A stretch of DNA of 13,676 nucleotides from Lobulomyces angularis. Taxonomy: Eukaryota > Chytridiomycota > Chytridiomycetes > Lobulomycetales > Lobulomycetaceae. The notes beneath the pieces were generated by a model. That model searched no databases. It had not been told where the DNA came from and saw nothing but the letters and a program-made list of their open reading frames with translations. The position numbers were made by a program, and so were the translations under genes. Location of the stretch: positions 1-13,676 of the forward strand of contig JADHYX010000507.1 of NCBI GenBank assembly GCA_027604685.1, in the 5' to 3' direction. Positions within the stretch are counted from its first letter, which is position 1; every line of letters begins with the position of its first letter. Of this stretch, positions 1 to 9,201 are shown piece after piece.

Positions 1-1209
1 TGATCAACATATTTTTGATTATCATTAATAATTTCGGGACTTGTAGAATTTTGTTTTTTGAGTTTATCTTCGATGCGGCCCAGAAATTTCTGAAAATCTG
101 TAGAACCAGGAATATAATTATCATCTCGTGAACCTTTAAAGGTGAAATAAAAACCATAGTTTTTTGATAAATATTCAAAAATAGTTCTGGTTTTCCCACA
201 ACCACTCGTTCCAAGAAGAACAAAGAAAGGTGAAGTAATAATTCGCTTCTTTAATGTACCGAGGCTAGTTGAAATGGATTCATCTAATTGGTCAATTAAC
301 AAGTGAGGTCTATTTTCATTGTCGTATAGAGCTGATCGTATACGTCGTTGATTAATTGTTATAGTTTGAAAAACTTTAGAAGTATCAAGATTTATCTCTT
401 TAAGAATCTCGTCCAGTTTTAATTTTGTGAATTCTGTATTCCAAATATCCTTAACTGACCAAAGTTTGTTGAGTGTTGGTTTTGAATCAACTTGCATATC
501 TAAAAAGAAATGATAAGTTAAATATAAAGTAAAAATTTATTATGATAAGTTAAATATAAAGTAAAAATTTATTTTATTAAATTGGACCATCAGAAAACGC
601 AAATATAATCATTTGTTGGATAATTATAAAAAAAAAAACAGGAAAAAAATTGAGAATAAAAATTAATGAAAAAATTTTAGAGTAATAAAAAAAAAATTAA
701 AATGGTAAAAAAAAAAATTTTGTAATCAAATTCTTATTAAATGTAGTTAAGAATTTAAGAAAAAAAAAAAAAAATACCTTCTTGGTTGTCATGTTTGACC
801 CTTTTTGGCAAGGTTTTAGGATTTTCTTTAATTAACAAAGAAAAAGATTTAAGCAGTAATAACATTTGATGAAAAAATTTTAAAGTAATACGAATAATTA
901 AATTTTTGATTTTAATTTCAGTAGTATACCATCCGAAGGAACAACTACAAATAGTTTAGTTGCTAAAGTATTTCCAAGACCTGTGACATGAACATCTACG
1001 GCAATTGGGTCTATTTCTAAGTTATCTACACTTTCATATATTTTCAGATCAACTGCATCAACGTGTGAAAGATTATGAGAGAGTTCTACTTTAATCAATG
1101 ATTTCAAATTATCAATGTTAGTATCTTGCTGAACTAAAACGCTCGACGGTGAGATTTTATTGTAAGGATTTCCCTCTGAATCGACAAGTTGAAACCAAAC
1201 CCAGGGCAT
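1..1209 (-). CDS. Crinkler (CRN)-type effector-like protein, N-terminal 275 residues; partial at left edge
   Basis: Three exons on the minus strand: 1209-930, 825-778 and 499-1 (continuing off the window). The introns are 929-826 (104 nt) and 777-500 (278 nt), both GT-AG and phase 1. The start is the ATG at 1209. Residues 1-93 form a ubiquitin-like header opening with MPWVWFQLVD and closing with LFVVVP (86-91). This matches the VWFQLVD...VVVP header class of Crinkler proteins known from oomycetes and some fungi. A charged linker follows (94-199), then a Walker A loop GTSGCGKT (206-213) in the context PFFVLLG...RTIFEYLS, typical of the CRN P-loop NTPase. CRN proteins are modular and often end in a nuclease or kinase-like domain, but that part lies outside the window. 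No secretion signal is visible, so whether this is a host-directed effector or acts inside the cell cannot be told. Family assignment is from recognised motifs, not from a search. Confidence 0.82.
510..573. repeat. 32-bp perfect direct duplication inside CRN intron 2
   Basis: The 32-nt unit starting atgataagttaaatataaag occurs at 510-541 and again, head to tail, at 542-573. It lies just upstream (in gene orientation) of the intron 2 acceptor at 501-500 and helps make this 278-nt intron longer than the 46-104 nt introns of the CRN, transcription-factor and repeat-protein genes. Confidence 0.9.
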
Positions 1210-2884
1210 TGACAAGTTGATGCGAAAATTTAATAAATTTTATTTCTATTTTTGAAATTTTTAATATGGAATAAAAAAAAGAGGCGTTGAATGAATGTAA
1301 AAATCTTAGGGTTTTTAATTGAAAATGAAAAGAAACTATATTATCAATTCAATATTAAAAAGAAAGTTTATTATTAAAAAAATAGTGAAGAGTGAAAAGA
1401 TAAGTGTTTTTAGTCATTGAAAGATATGGGATTTTCCCAAAGGTTCAATCATCTCAATCTTGTTTTTACAAGGAAGTTAAATTGCTTTTTTGGTTTTTAA
1501 CATTATAATAGTATCTACCTTTGATCATATTGTAATATCTAACTTTGAATCTTTTAAATGTAAATACTATGATTATAATCCCCAGCTCCCTTCAATTCTG
1601 TTCCTCCGAGTTGCAAGACAACTATTATTACTAATCTGATTAAGAATTGAATTATGATATGTAACTAAAGTTATGCTTAAGATTTCCTACAGAATTTCTT
1701 AGTTATTATACAGTTGAATTTCATCTTTATATTTATAATTAAAAATTTTCCAAAAAAAAAAAAAAAAGGATATAGAACAAATGAATAAAATAAAAAAATA
1801 AAATAAAATAAAAATAACAATTAAATAAAATGAAAATCAAAAAAAAAAAAAATTTTTATATATAATTTTCTCAAAAATAAGTTTTTCTTTTCTCAGTTGA
1901 TCTAGCCTCTCCAATACCGTTGCTTGAAATGAGAGAAAAAATTATAAAAAAAGTTAAATATAGATATTTATATAATAATAAGATGAATTAAATACAGCAG
2001 TATGTTTTTATATCAGAACGTGCCATGGTTTCAAAATTTGAAAGAATGTGCAAGTAGGGAAGTACATATTATTTTAAAAATGAAAGGATTTTTGTTTGAT
2101 AGAAAAGTTTTTTTGAAAATGATACACCACAACAAAAAAATTACATGCCTAAGTTTTTTGTTATTGATTACTCTTTTACTTTAAGAACCAGGTTTTAAAT
2201 TAAAGTTCGATCATACTTCTTTAGATTGTTAAGCTTCCAGATATCTTATGCTACTCAAGTGGTAAAAAGCAAACTTCAAATCATATGATATGTGTTAATT
2301 ACTTCTTGAAAAATCCTAATTTGATGGTTATAAATCTTTGAAATTTTTAATTTTCCTTTTTTACTTTTCTTTTTAATTTTTGTTTTAAATTTTAAAATAG
2401 GGATAAATTTAATTAGTGTTCAATTGCTCTGATTAATTGGGCACATCGCCTGTGTTCTACTATAGTTACTGCATATAAGTGATGCATTATATTTTGTTCA
2501 GTATTCAACCAAATTAGACTATGCATTAATTACATCCTATTATCAGTATTTACTATCTTTTGTTTCTTATGTGAATTTTTATTTTGAATTTTATTTCATT
2601 TTATTTTTTAATTTTTATAATGTTTTTAATATTCACTATGTTATTTTTTATGCTATTTTATTTTATACTATATTTATTTATAGAATATTTGTTCACATTT
2701 GGAATTTTGGAGCTAACTTTGCATTCAAATAACAGGGTTATGGCTTAATTAAGCTTTACTTTTCTCTCCAACACTGTAACAACTTGCACAAAACAAAAGA
2801 TATCATTTTAGGACTTAATCATTCAAATACATAAATACTTTCAACTTAATTATCACTTCCAAATCCAATTTCTAATACATTTCA
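1210..2884. other. AT-rich intergenic region between the CRN 5' end and the helicase 3' end
   Basis: About 1.7 kb with no gene model I can support. It should contain the CRN promoter at its left end and the helicase 3' flank at its right end. It holds poly-A tracts, an AAAAT-type simple repeat (listed separately), a short hairpin tgggattttccca near 1427-1439 and a 12-bp palindrome GCTTAATTAAGC at 2743-2754. A 60-codon open stretch at 2002-2184 has no recognisable features and is treated as chance. A tRNA-like D-arm and T-loop fragment near 2190-2270 does not fold into a tRNA. Confidence 0.6.
1782..1831. repeat. AAAAT-type microsatellite
   Basis: A run of imperfect AATAAA/AAAAT pentamer-like units between two poly-A tracts. 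It is low-complexity sequence with no coding content. Confidence 0.75.
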
Positions 2885-5290
2885 CTAATTAGCTCCATCA
2901 ACCATAAAAAGGCTGAGTTGATTCCCAAGAATGGTGTGTTTGCAACTCTTTTGTATTGCAACTCTTTTGTAAAGAAAGTTTTGATAGCTGTCTTTAGATG
3001 TAATCTCACTTAAATTGACAGAAGTTCCAAAAAGGTTGGAACTTAGAAAATGTTTCCGTAATATTTCAATTTCCCAGATAAAGTGAACGGCAGGAGAGAT
3101 ATACTGCTTAAAGGGAGCATTGCAGCGATTAAAACGGTTATGCTTGAAATTACCTCTTGGAAATGAACAAATGAAACAGAAATATTCACCATTCCAACCA
3201 TTACTAAAGTTCTTGATGACGTTTCCAATTTTGGTACATGATTTATCCTTAGCCCAATGAGGACACAAACAGTCAAAACATTTTTTTACAAACTGGTTCA
3301 TCGGTGTGCATCTATGATCTGAGGTCTTTAATCTTTCACCATTGTAAATAAAACAGTGAAGGCAAAATATTTCATTTTCATGTTGCTGATAAAAAGCCCA
3401 CCAATTTCCACATAGTGTAGTCAAATCTGCAGTTCTGTTACTTTCCATAACACTGGGTATGACTCTGAGAGGAATTGAAGAGGGACTTCTAAAATTTCTG
3501 GAACTTGTTGTGATGCTAGTACTAGAAAGTTCCCCTTCCATTTCTGCAGCACTCTCAAAAACAGTGTTATTTTCAACCAATGCAGATAAATCTGTACCTT
3601 CGGATGCAATTTTTCTAGTTGAGGCTAAAAACTGTTCGATGATCGCTTTTGTAGACTTTGGAGGTGAACCGAATGTGTCAGCAATAGCGATATTCCACTG
3701 TTGTGCTAAAGAATTGTTGCTATTGACAAAATTTGTTTCTTGACATTTAAAACAATGCTGGAAGTTTTCAAACTTTCCTTGCTTTTTACAGTGAATCAAT
3801 TCTTCCACATCAACATCCTTTCTTCCATAAAAATTTAAAAAGAAGTCCTCCGCTAATCTTAAACAGGTTTTTCCAGTGGCAAATAGATGAATCCAACTTA
3901 ACATTGATAAAAAATCTAATAATACTTCTTCATCACCGTCATTTTCTAATGAGTGCAATCTATTTTTTATAAAATTCTTGTCAACTGCACTATTAAAAAT
4001 GATAATGGAATTGCCAACATAATTTAGTGAAGGATCTCTAACCAATCTTCCCTTTAACTGAACATATCCAGTAAAGTCATATGGTACACCAATTTTTATA
4101 ACAGTTGTAATGTTGGTGTAATCAATTCCATAGCACAGCGATGAAGTTGAAATCATAATCCTTATTTTATCGGTGTCATTTACATTCAACCATGACAAGT
4201 CAAAATTTTGCATTTTGGAATGATAGCTATAAAGTTTAGCATTTAAAGCATTTGACCGCTGCAAATAGCCAAACAAGTTGTCTACATCTTTCGTACTGTT
4301 TACAATTATCAAAAAGTTGCAAGGGAAGCGAGTAGAAAATTCAGAAAGTGTAGAAATTCTTAAAATTTCATCTTTGCATAGTTTTAAGATTTTTCCAAAA
4401 AAATTTTCCTTAAAAATAAAAAAAAAAAAAATTTAGTTAAGTTAAATGACAACGGTTTCATTTACAAAAATAAAAAAAAAAAAAAAGAATAATGAATAGA
4501 GAAATAAAATATACATGGTTTAAAAAATAAATTTCATATAATTTTTTTTTTTTTTAACTTAAAAAATTTAATTACCTCAACTTCTTCGCAAAAAACATGT
4601 ACATTGTCTACAACTTTTCTTAGAATGACAGACCTGGATCTAAATGTTTCAACTTCCGACAAATAAAATTTATTGGTAATAGCTTTTTGCATGTAATACA
4701 GCAGTGTCGCAGTTACAAACACTATTGGAGTATGAATGCATCTTAGATTTGATATCAATTTAACAATATCACTTCGAAAGGAGTTCCATGATATTAGTAG
4801 ATGAGCTTCATCTATAAACACCCTCCCCAAAAAGCCAGTTCTTTTTAATTCTTTTAACAATGCAATGAGGTTTGGAAAGGTAAAATGCTCCACAGTTACA
4901 AGTAGAAAACTAGGGAAATTTGATATAGTTGTACCAATATTGAACTGACTCCCAGAAATATTTGGGCACTTGGTTGAAATATTTGAAAATCGCTTAAGTT
5001 GATCTTGAAGCAAAGCTTTCGTAAAGTACACAACTACATTAATTTTTTTTTTTAGAAAAGGAAGGAATAATAAAGATTTCCCTGAACCTGTAGGTTGAAT
5101 AAAAAAGAAGTCTGTAGAATTTTCGATGGGTACATTCATTTTCTTTAATAGATTTAATTGCTCTGCAGATCTGCAACCTTGAAAATCATAAAACTTTAGG
5201 TGGCTATCTACTTCAGAATTTTTTTCTCGCTCTAGTTGATTATTAATATCGAAAATTGAAACGCTTTCTTGTACGTAAACAGGTAAAACC
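2885..5290 (-). CDS. RecQ-like DEAH-box helicase with Cys/His-rich C-terminus, resembling telomere-linked fungal helicases; 5' end unresolved
   Basis: Two supported exons, 5290-4576 and 4408-2885, joined across a 167-nt GT-AG phase-0 intron. An acceptor AG at 5292-5291 (phase 2) implies at least one more upstream exon that I could not find. About 745 residues are visible. An upstream FYDFQGCRSAEQ segment precedes Walker A PTGSGKS (fragment residues 66-72). Motif Ia is ALLQDQ, motif II DEAH (about 160-163) and motif III TAT (about 193). The second helicase lobe has LIIVNST (about 271) and a degenerate motif VI, QLKGRLVRD (about 355), where classical RecQ has QxxGRAGRD. There is no RQC-like continuation. 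Instead, a Cys/His cluster at 3100-3420 has CLHC, HRC, CFDCLCPHW, CFIC and FNRC, probably zinc-binding. This layout is known in fungal subtelomeric RecQ-like helicases. The altered motif VI and missing start leave its activity doubtful. Confidence 0.78.
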
Positions 5291-5904
5291 CTATAATTAA
5301 AAAATACAAGGGTTTAAAGTTTGAAGTGCTTTTGAAGATAAAAAAGTTTCAAACTTTTAAAATCAATGTAAAAAATAATAAAGGGCAAATTGCTACTTTG
5401 TTAGTAATTTTCTATTTTATGTCCATTCTTTCAATATTAGATTCTTATGGAAATATAGGAAACAAAAAAAAAAAACAGTTTAAACCAAACATTACCTAAA
5501 ATTTTACAATTACAAAAATGTGATATTTGCATATTTGATATTTTTTTTAAAGTAGAATTAAAATTTAATTTTTTCTAATCAGCTTCAAAGTTTCTTTTGA
5601 ACCTAAAAAAAATCCGGTGGGAGGACATTCAGAAATAACAAAAATTTAAAATAAATAACAATATAATTCAATTAAGTGCTACAATTTTATTTTTTTTGTG
5701 TACATATCTAATTTAATAACTCTGTTAAGTTTACACTCAAATAATTTAACTTTTTTTTTAATTGATGTGATGAAATTGAGGATTTATTCATTAGTTTGAT
5801 TTGCTGGAATTTGATTGGTATGTGTTAAAGTTTTTTTTTGTTTAATCAAGTGTTTTAAAAACCATACTGAATTTTATTACAGATGCACTATGATAATTAT
5901 ACAT
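5291..5904. other. AT-rich region upstream of the recognised helicase exons
   Basis: This stretch should hold the missing 5' exon(s) and promoter of the helicase, but no exon with a convincing donor is visible. A 23-codon open stretch on the minus strand at about 5565-5636 (peptide containing SECPPTGFFLGSKETLKLI) reads like real coding sequence. It is bounded by stops on both sides and has no splice sites I can connect, so it may be a relic. Confidence 0.4.
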
Positions 5905-6870
5905 TTAGAAAAACTCTAATTTAACTTTCTTAGTTAGTAAGCCATTCTTTTCTTTCACTAATTTATCTTTCTCAGTTAGCTTTTCTTTCATTAATTTATC
6001 TTTCAGTCAGTAAACCATCCTTTCCTTTCACTTATATATCTTTCTCATTTAGTTAAACCATCCCTTTCTTTCACCTGAATCTCTTTTTCCTTTCTTAAAC
6101 CATCGTTTTCTTTCACTATATCATCATAATTTTTCAACATCTTACTTAATTCATTCTTCAAGTGACCTATAACTTTTACTAGGCCCTTTTTTCTTTAACT
6201 AATTTATTTTTATTTGTAATTTCTATATCGAATTTTTTAACTATTTCAGATAATCTTTATACAAATTTCAAAAAATAAAAAATAAAATAAAAAATAAAAA
6301 TGAGTAGTATTTGTAATAAACGTTACCTGCTAATTAGTTCCTTTTAGTACTGTATCTTTTTGATCAATTTTTTCAATAAACTCTTTACTATTTCATTTAA
6401 GTTACAAATTATAAAACAATAAAACCTTTTATTAAGGAAAAAAATATTGATTAAACCCATTCTTTTTCAAGGAGTTTATCATTTAAGCCCGTTACTTGTT
6501 GATTCTGTTTTAGTTCATTCTCTACCTCAATAATTCTAGATAAAATATTAAAAAAATAAAATATCTTATCAAATTTTAATAATATACCTTTTTGATTGTT
6601 TTGGAATTGTCCATCTTTCTTTTGTATCAGCTCTAAAAATTCAATAATTTTGGTTTTTTAAACAAGAAGTAAAAAAAATATTTTTAAAGGGATAATTTAA
6701 AAAGCATATAAAATTTGGTGAGCATTCTGTTTATAAAAATTATCAATTTCTTCCAGTTCATTAAATCTGTAAATGTAAAAATGAAAAATTTATGGTCAAA
6801 AATAATGTTTAATCGATTACCTGTTTTTAAATCTTTAGCTTAATGAGAAAGCGTTTCCAGAAGACTCACA
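5905..6870 (-). pseudogene. Decayed multi-exon coiled-coil protein gene
   Basis: Successive pieces of the minus strand read as heptad-like, Lys/Glu-rich coiled coil between plausible splice sites, with frame breaks. Exon-like pieces: 6632-6588 (LIQKKDGQFQNNQK, between tttttag and gtatat); 6535-6451 (VENELKQNQQVTGLNDKLLE, then TAA); one ending at 6327 (EFIEKIDQKDTVLKGTN, then an in-frame TAG one codon before a CAG/gtaacg donor); and 6222-5905, holding repeats of the type EKDKLVKEKNGLL. The last piece needs at least two frame changes and meets several stops before ending at TAA 5907-5905. A further piece near 6772-6720 reads FNELEEIDNFYKQ. The stops and one-base slips argue for decay, although mispredicted small exons in a live gene are possible. 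No specific coiled-coil family is recognised. Confidence 0.45.
6268..6300. repeat. AAAAAT simple repeat within the pseudogene intron
   Basis: Imperfect AAAAAT/AAAAT units lie between the donor at 6326 and the acceptor at 6223 of the decayed coiled-coil gene. Confidence 0.6.
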
Positions 6871-7907
6871 GCAGCCTACTGTTTTCGGCTCTTTCAACAA
6901 TAAAATATCATTACAAACAATGTAATTATTTTAGGAGGGTAACACTTTCATTTAATTAGTACAGCAATTTAAAAATGTTAAAATTAATGCTTTGATTCAA
7001 TTCTGGCAGCGCTCTTAGTTGATTTTTATGGCAGCTAAGTTGAGTCAAGTCCAAAGCATAGATCAACTGTGGAAGTGCGGTTTTCTGATTATTATTGCAA
7101 ATTCACCCAATTACTCAATTGTGGCTGTGTAGAGTTTATTTTTCACTGCACTGCAGATGTGCTAAATTTTCACAGAGATCGAAGAAAGAATTGAAGTAAG
7201 TAGATTTGAATTACAACAAAATTTGAATCAAGTCAGCTGAAAACGGTTTTAATGTAAGTCTTTGGTTCAGATATTCAAATTTGGTAACATGTTAGTTTAT
7301 TTCATTTTTTAAGTGTTTGATCTCAAATATAAATGTAAAAGCGTATGCTTAATATTAAAGTATATATTATTTAATTTAAATCCAAAAATATAATGTTTTA
7401 TGTTTTAGAAAGTTAAAAAATTAATTCATAGTTAAAAAAAAAAAAGTAAGAATCTAGTTTTTGCTATATTCCTGTTCTTTTTCAAGATTTGAAACAATCA
7501 AATCAATTTTTTTTTAATTTGTAAGAAAAAAATAAAGTAATTACTTTTTTTTCTTTCGCTGGTTAAAAAAATTTAGTTTTCGATTTTTCAAATTTTCCTA
7601 CAAAGAGAAAGGCTTCAATTTCATTTCCAAGTTTTTCATTCAGAATTCTTGAATAAATAAAAAATAGAAATAAAATAAAATTAAATTTATAATTTTAATT
7701 GTAATGAAATAAATATTCTTAAAGAACAAATAAAAAATAAAAAAAAAATTTAAATTTATAATTTTAATTGTAATGAAATAAATATTCTTAAATAACAAAT
7801 AAAAAATAAAAAAAAAATTTAAATTTTTGTTTAAAATATTCAATATTTCAATTTTTAAAAGATTTTAATTCAAAACTATTTAGAAATATTTCTAAAAAAA
7901 CTACATA
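6871..7907. other. Gene-poor region, mixed composition then very AT-rich
   Basis: The part at 6871-7260 is less AT-rich than its surroundings and has short open stretches on both strands. One on the minus strand at about 6940-6840 contains the peptide LLLKEPKTVGCCESSGNAF. I cannot join any of them into a gene. The part at 7260-7907 is AT-rich with poly-A/poly-T runs and the 69-bp tandem repeat listed separately. I see no RNA gene. Confidence 0.4.
7650..7828. repeat. 69-bp tandem repeat, just over two copies
   Basis: The segment starting ttaaatttataattttaatt at 7681 recurs at 7750, and its opening bases recur at 7819, giving a fixed 69-nt period. The two full units differ by about one base outside the poly-A parts (aaagaac versus aaataac). 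As 69 is a multiple of three, the repeat creates a 67-codon open stretch on the minus strand that is an artefact of the period. Confidence 0.85.
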
Positions 7908-8266
7908 ATGTCATTAAAAAACTTGATTTGCTTTTTGATTGAGAAGTAAGCACAAGGTAGATTTTAACTGATGGAGATGAAGTTCCTGTAAGTATTTTTT
8001 GGATCTCCTTTTTCAATTACAAAAAAAATACTGCAAATGCAGTGGATTTTAGGTTTTATGATAAGGAAATACAAAAAAAAATTTATAAAAAATGTTTTTT
8101 AAAAAAAGTTTACTTTTTTCATCCTTTTTTTTATGAGGATGCTTCATTAATGCAAAAAAGAAAATGTATTGCTGATATTTGAAAAGATTTCTCAGTTTCA
8201 AATGTAAAAGAAAAATATTTTAATTTTTGTAGACAAATACGGGAGACTAAAAATTAATTTTAAACA
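7908..8266 (+). pseudogene. Possible decayed coding segment
   Basis: An ATG at 7908 opens MSLKNLICFLIEK and then hits TAA. Shortly after, in another frame, ILTDGDEVP runs into a gtaagt donor-like site at about 7988. At 8108-8251 the plus strand reads VYFFHPFFYEDASLMQKRKC, one TGA, then KDFSVSNVKEKYFNFCRQIR and a TAA. Amino-acid use is protein-like, but the reading is broken in several places and no family is certain. The opening loosely recalls the start of classical fungal CRN headers (L-x-C-hydrophobic). That link is speculative. Confidence 0.25.
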
Positions 8267-8374
8267 TCTATTCTTTAAATCTATTCTTTTTTTTTTAATT
8301 ACACTACACAAAAATGAAGTGAAGATATCCCTATTTAGGATTTTATCTAATTATACAGAAATGTAAAAAAATCT

Positions 8375-9201
8375 CTAATAGTATCTACATTTGTTTCTTC
8401 GTCCATATCCAGTTGGTTGAGATGAACTTGAAGAGCCACTACCACCAGTTGCAGGTGATCCAATACCGCCAGTTGCTGGAGAACCATTACCACCAGTTGC
8501 AGGAGAACCATTACCTCCAGTTGCAGGAGATCCATTACCACCAGTTGCAGGAGATCCATTACCACCAGTTGCAGGTGAACCATTACCACCAGTTGCAGGT
8601 GAACCATTACCACCAGTTGCAGGTGAACCATTACCACCAGTTGCAGGAGATCCATTACCGCCAGTTGCAGGAGATCCATTACCGCCAGTTGCAGGAGATC
8701 CATTACCGCCAGTAGCTGGAGAACCATTACCTCCAGTTGCAGGAGATCCATTACCACCAGTTGCAGGAGATCCATTACCTCCAGTTGCAGGAGATCCATT
8801 ACCACCAGTTGCAGGTGAACCATTACCACCAGTTGCAGGAGAACCATTACCGCCAGTTGCAGGAGATCCATTACCGCCAGTAGCTGGAGAACCATTACCG
8901 CCAGTGAATCCCATACAGAAATCTGTTGGTAATTTCAAATTACCAACCGCAGAAGATGCACAATTCTCAAAAACAGGATTGACCCATCTAATGTAAGCTG
9001 TGATTAAGGTTAGATTATTAAATTAATAAAGTAAAAAAATAAAACAAAGAACATACCACTGTTGCATTCACCAGGAGTACAAAGTCTATTTAATAATTCA
9101 TTTGGATCCGATATTGCTCCATTATTAAGTCCACAAGGGCCCCAATAGTTGATAGATTGCATTACTGCATTAGTACAAGCTGGAGTAATTGACAAAGACA
9201 T
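8375..9201 (-). CDS. Cys-rich head plus GGNGSPAT octapeptide-repeat protein, copy 1 (255 aa, 19 repeats)
   Basis: Two exons, 9201-9057 and 8997-8375, flank a 59-nt GT-AG phase-1 intron (9056-8998). The ATG at 9201 is chosen because an in-frame stop lies five codons upstream with no acceptor between, and a TATA-like box lies about 80 nt upstream. The head (residues 1-80) has six cysteines, in the contexts TPAC, GPCGL, RLCTPGEC, FENCASS and DFCMGF. It recalls small Cys-patterned secreted fungal proteins, but no signal peptide or membrane segment is present. Next come 18 GGNGSPAT units and one GGIGSPAT, then a Ser-rich linker and a basic tail ending RRNKCRYY with a seventh cysteine. The Gly/Asn/Ser/Pro/Ala/Thr repeat is likely disordered or structural. 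The function is unknown. A second copy lies at the right edge of the window, and the gene is divergent from the Zn(2)Cys(6) gene. Confidence 0.85.
8447..8902 (-). repeat. 24-bp minisatellite, 19 units, coding for GGNGSPAT
   Basis: There are nineteen in-frame 24-nt units without spacers. On the plus strand a unit reads ccattaccaccagttgcagg plus gaga/gtga-type variants. Variation is nearly all synonymous (ccg/cca/cct; gat/gaa with the following bases), with one Asn-to-Ile change in the last unit. The variant gccagtagctggagaacc occurs at about 8708 and again at about 8876, exactly 168 bp (seven units) apart, showing segmental duplication within the array. The array is much richer in G+C than its surroundings. 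Confidence 0.95.

Noticed and set aside
2002..2184. 60-codon plus-strand open frame with hydrophobic end
   Set aside because: No domain, no splice partner and no paralogue in the window. Its composition is consistent with chance in AT-rich DNA.
2190..2275. tRNA or tRNA-derived SINE (ctcaagtggtaaaaagc and agttcgatc)
   Set aside because: The D-arm-like and T-loop-like pieces are in the wrong order and neither stem pairs.
3043..3743. Short open frames on both strands within the helicase gene
   Set aside because: They are shadows of the long helicase exon, whose Cys motifs and frame continuity support a single reading.
7640..7843. 67-codon minus-strand open frame
   Set aside because: It is created by the 69-bp tandem repeat and encodes only a low-complexity Asn/Phe/Ile/Tyr string.
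8325..8342. Telomere-like CCCTA/TTAGG motifs
   Set aside because: Single isolated motifs only (also near 1305 and 5289). There is no tandem telomere array.
8447..8902. CRISPR-like array of 24-bp repeats
   Set aside because: The units abut without spacers, are in frame and encode protein in a eukaryotic gene.
8347..8938. Extra long open frames on both strands across the octapeptide array
   Set aside because: A 24-bp repeat whose unit lacks stops in several frames opens all of them. Only the GGNGSPAT frame joins to a spliced exon 1 and is conserved with its tail in copy 2.
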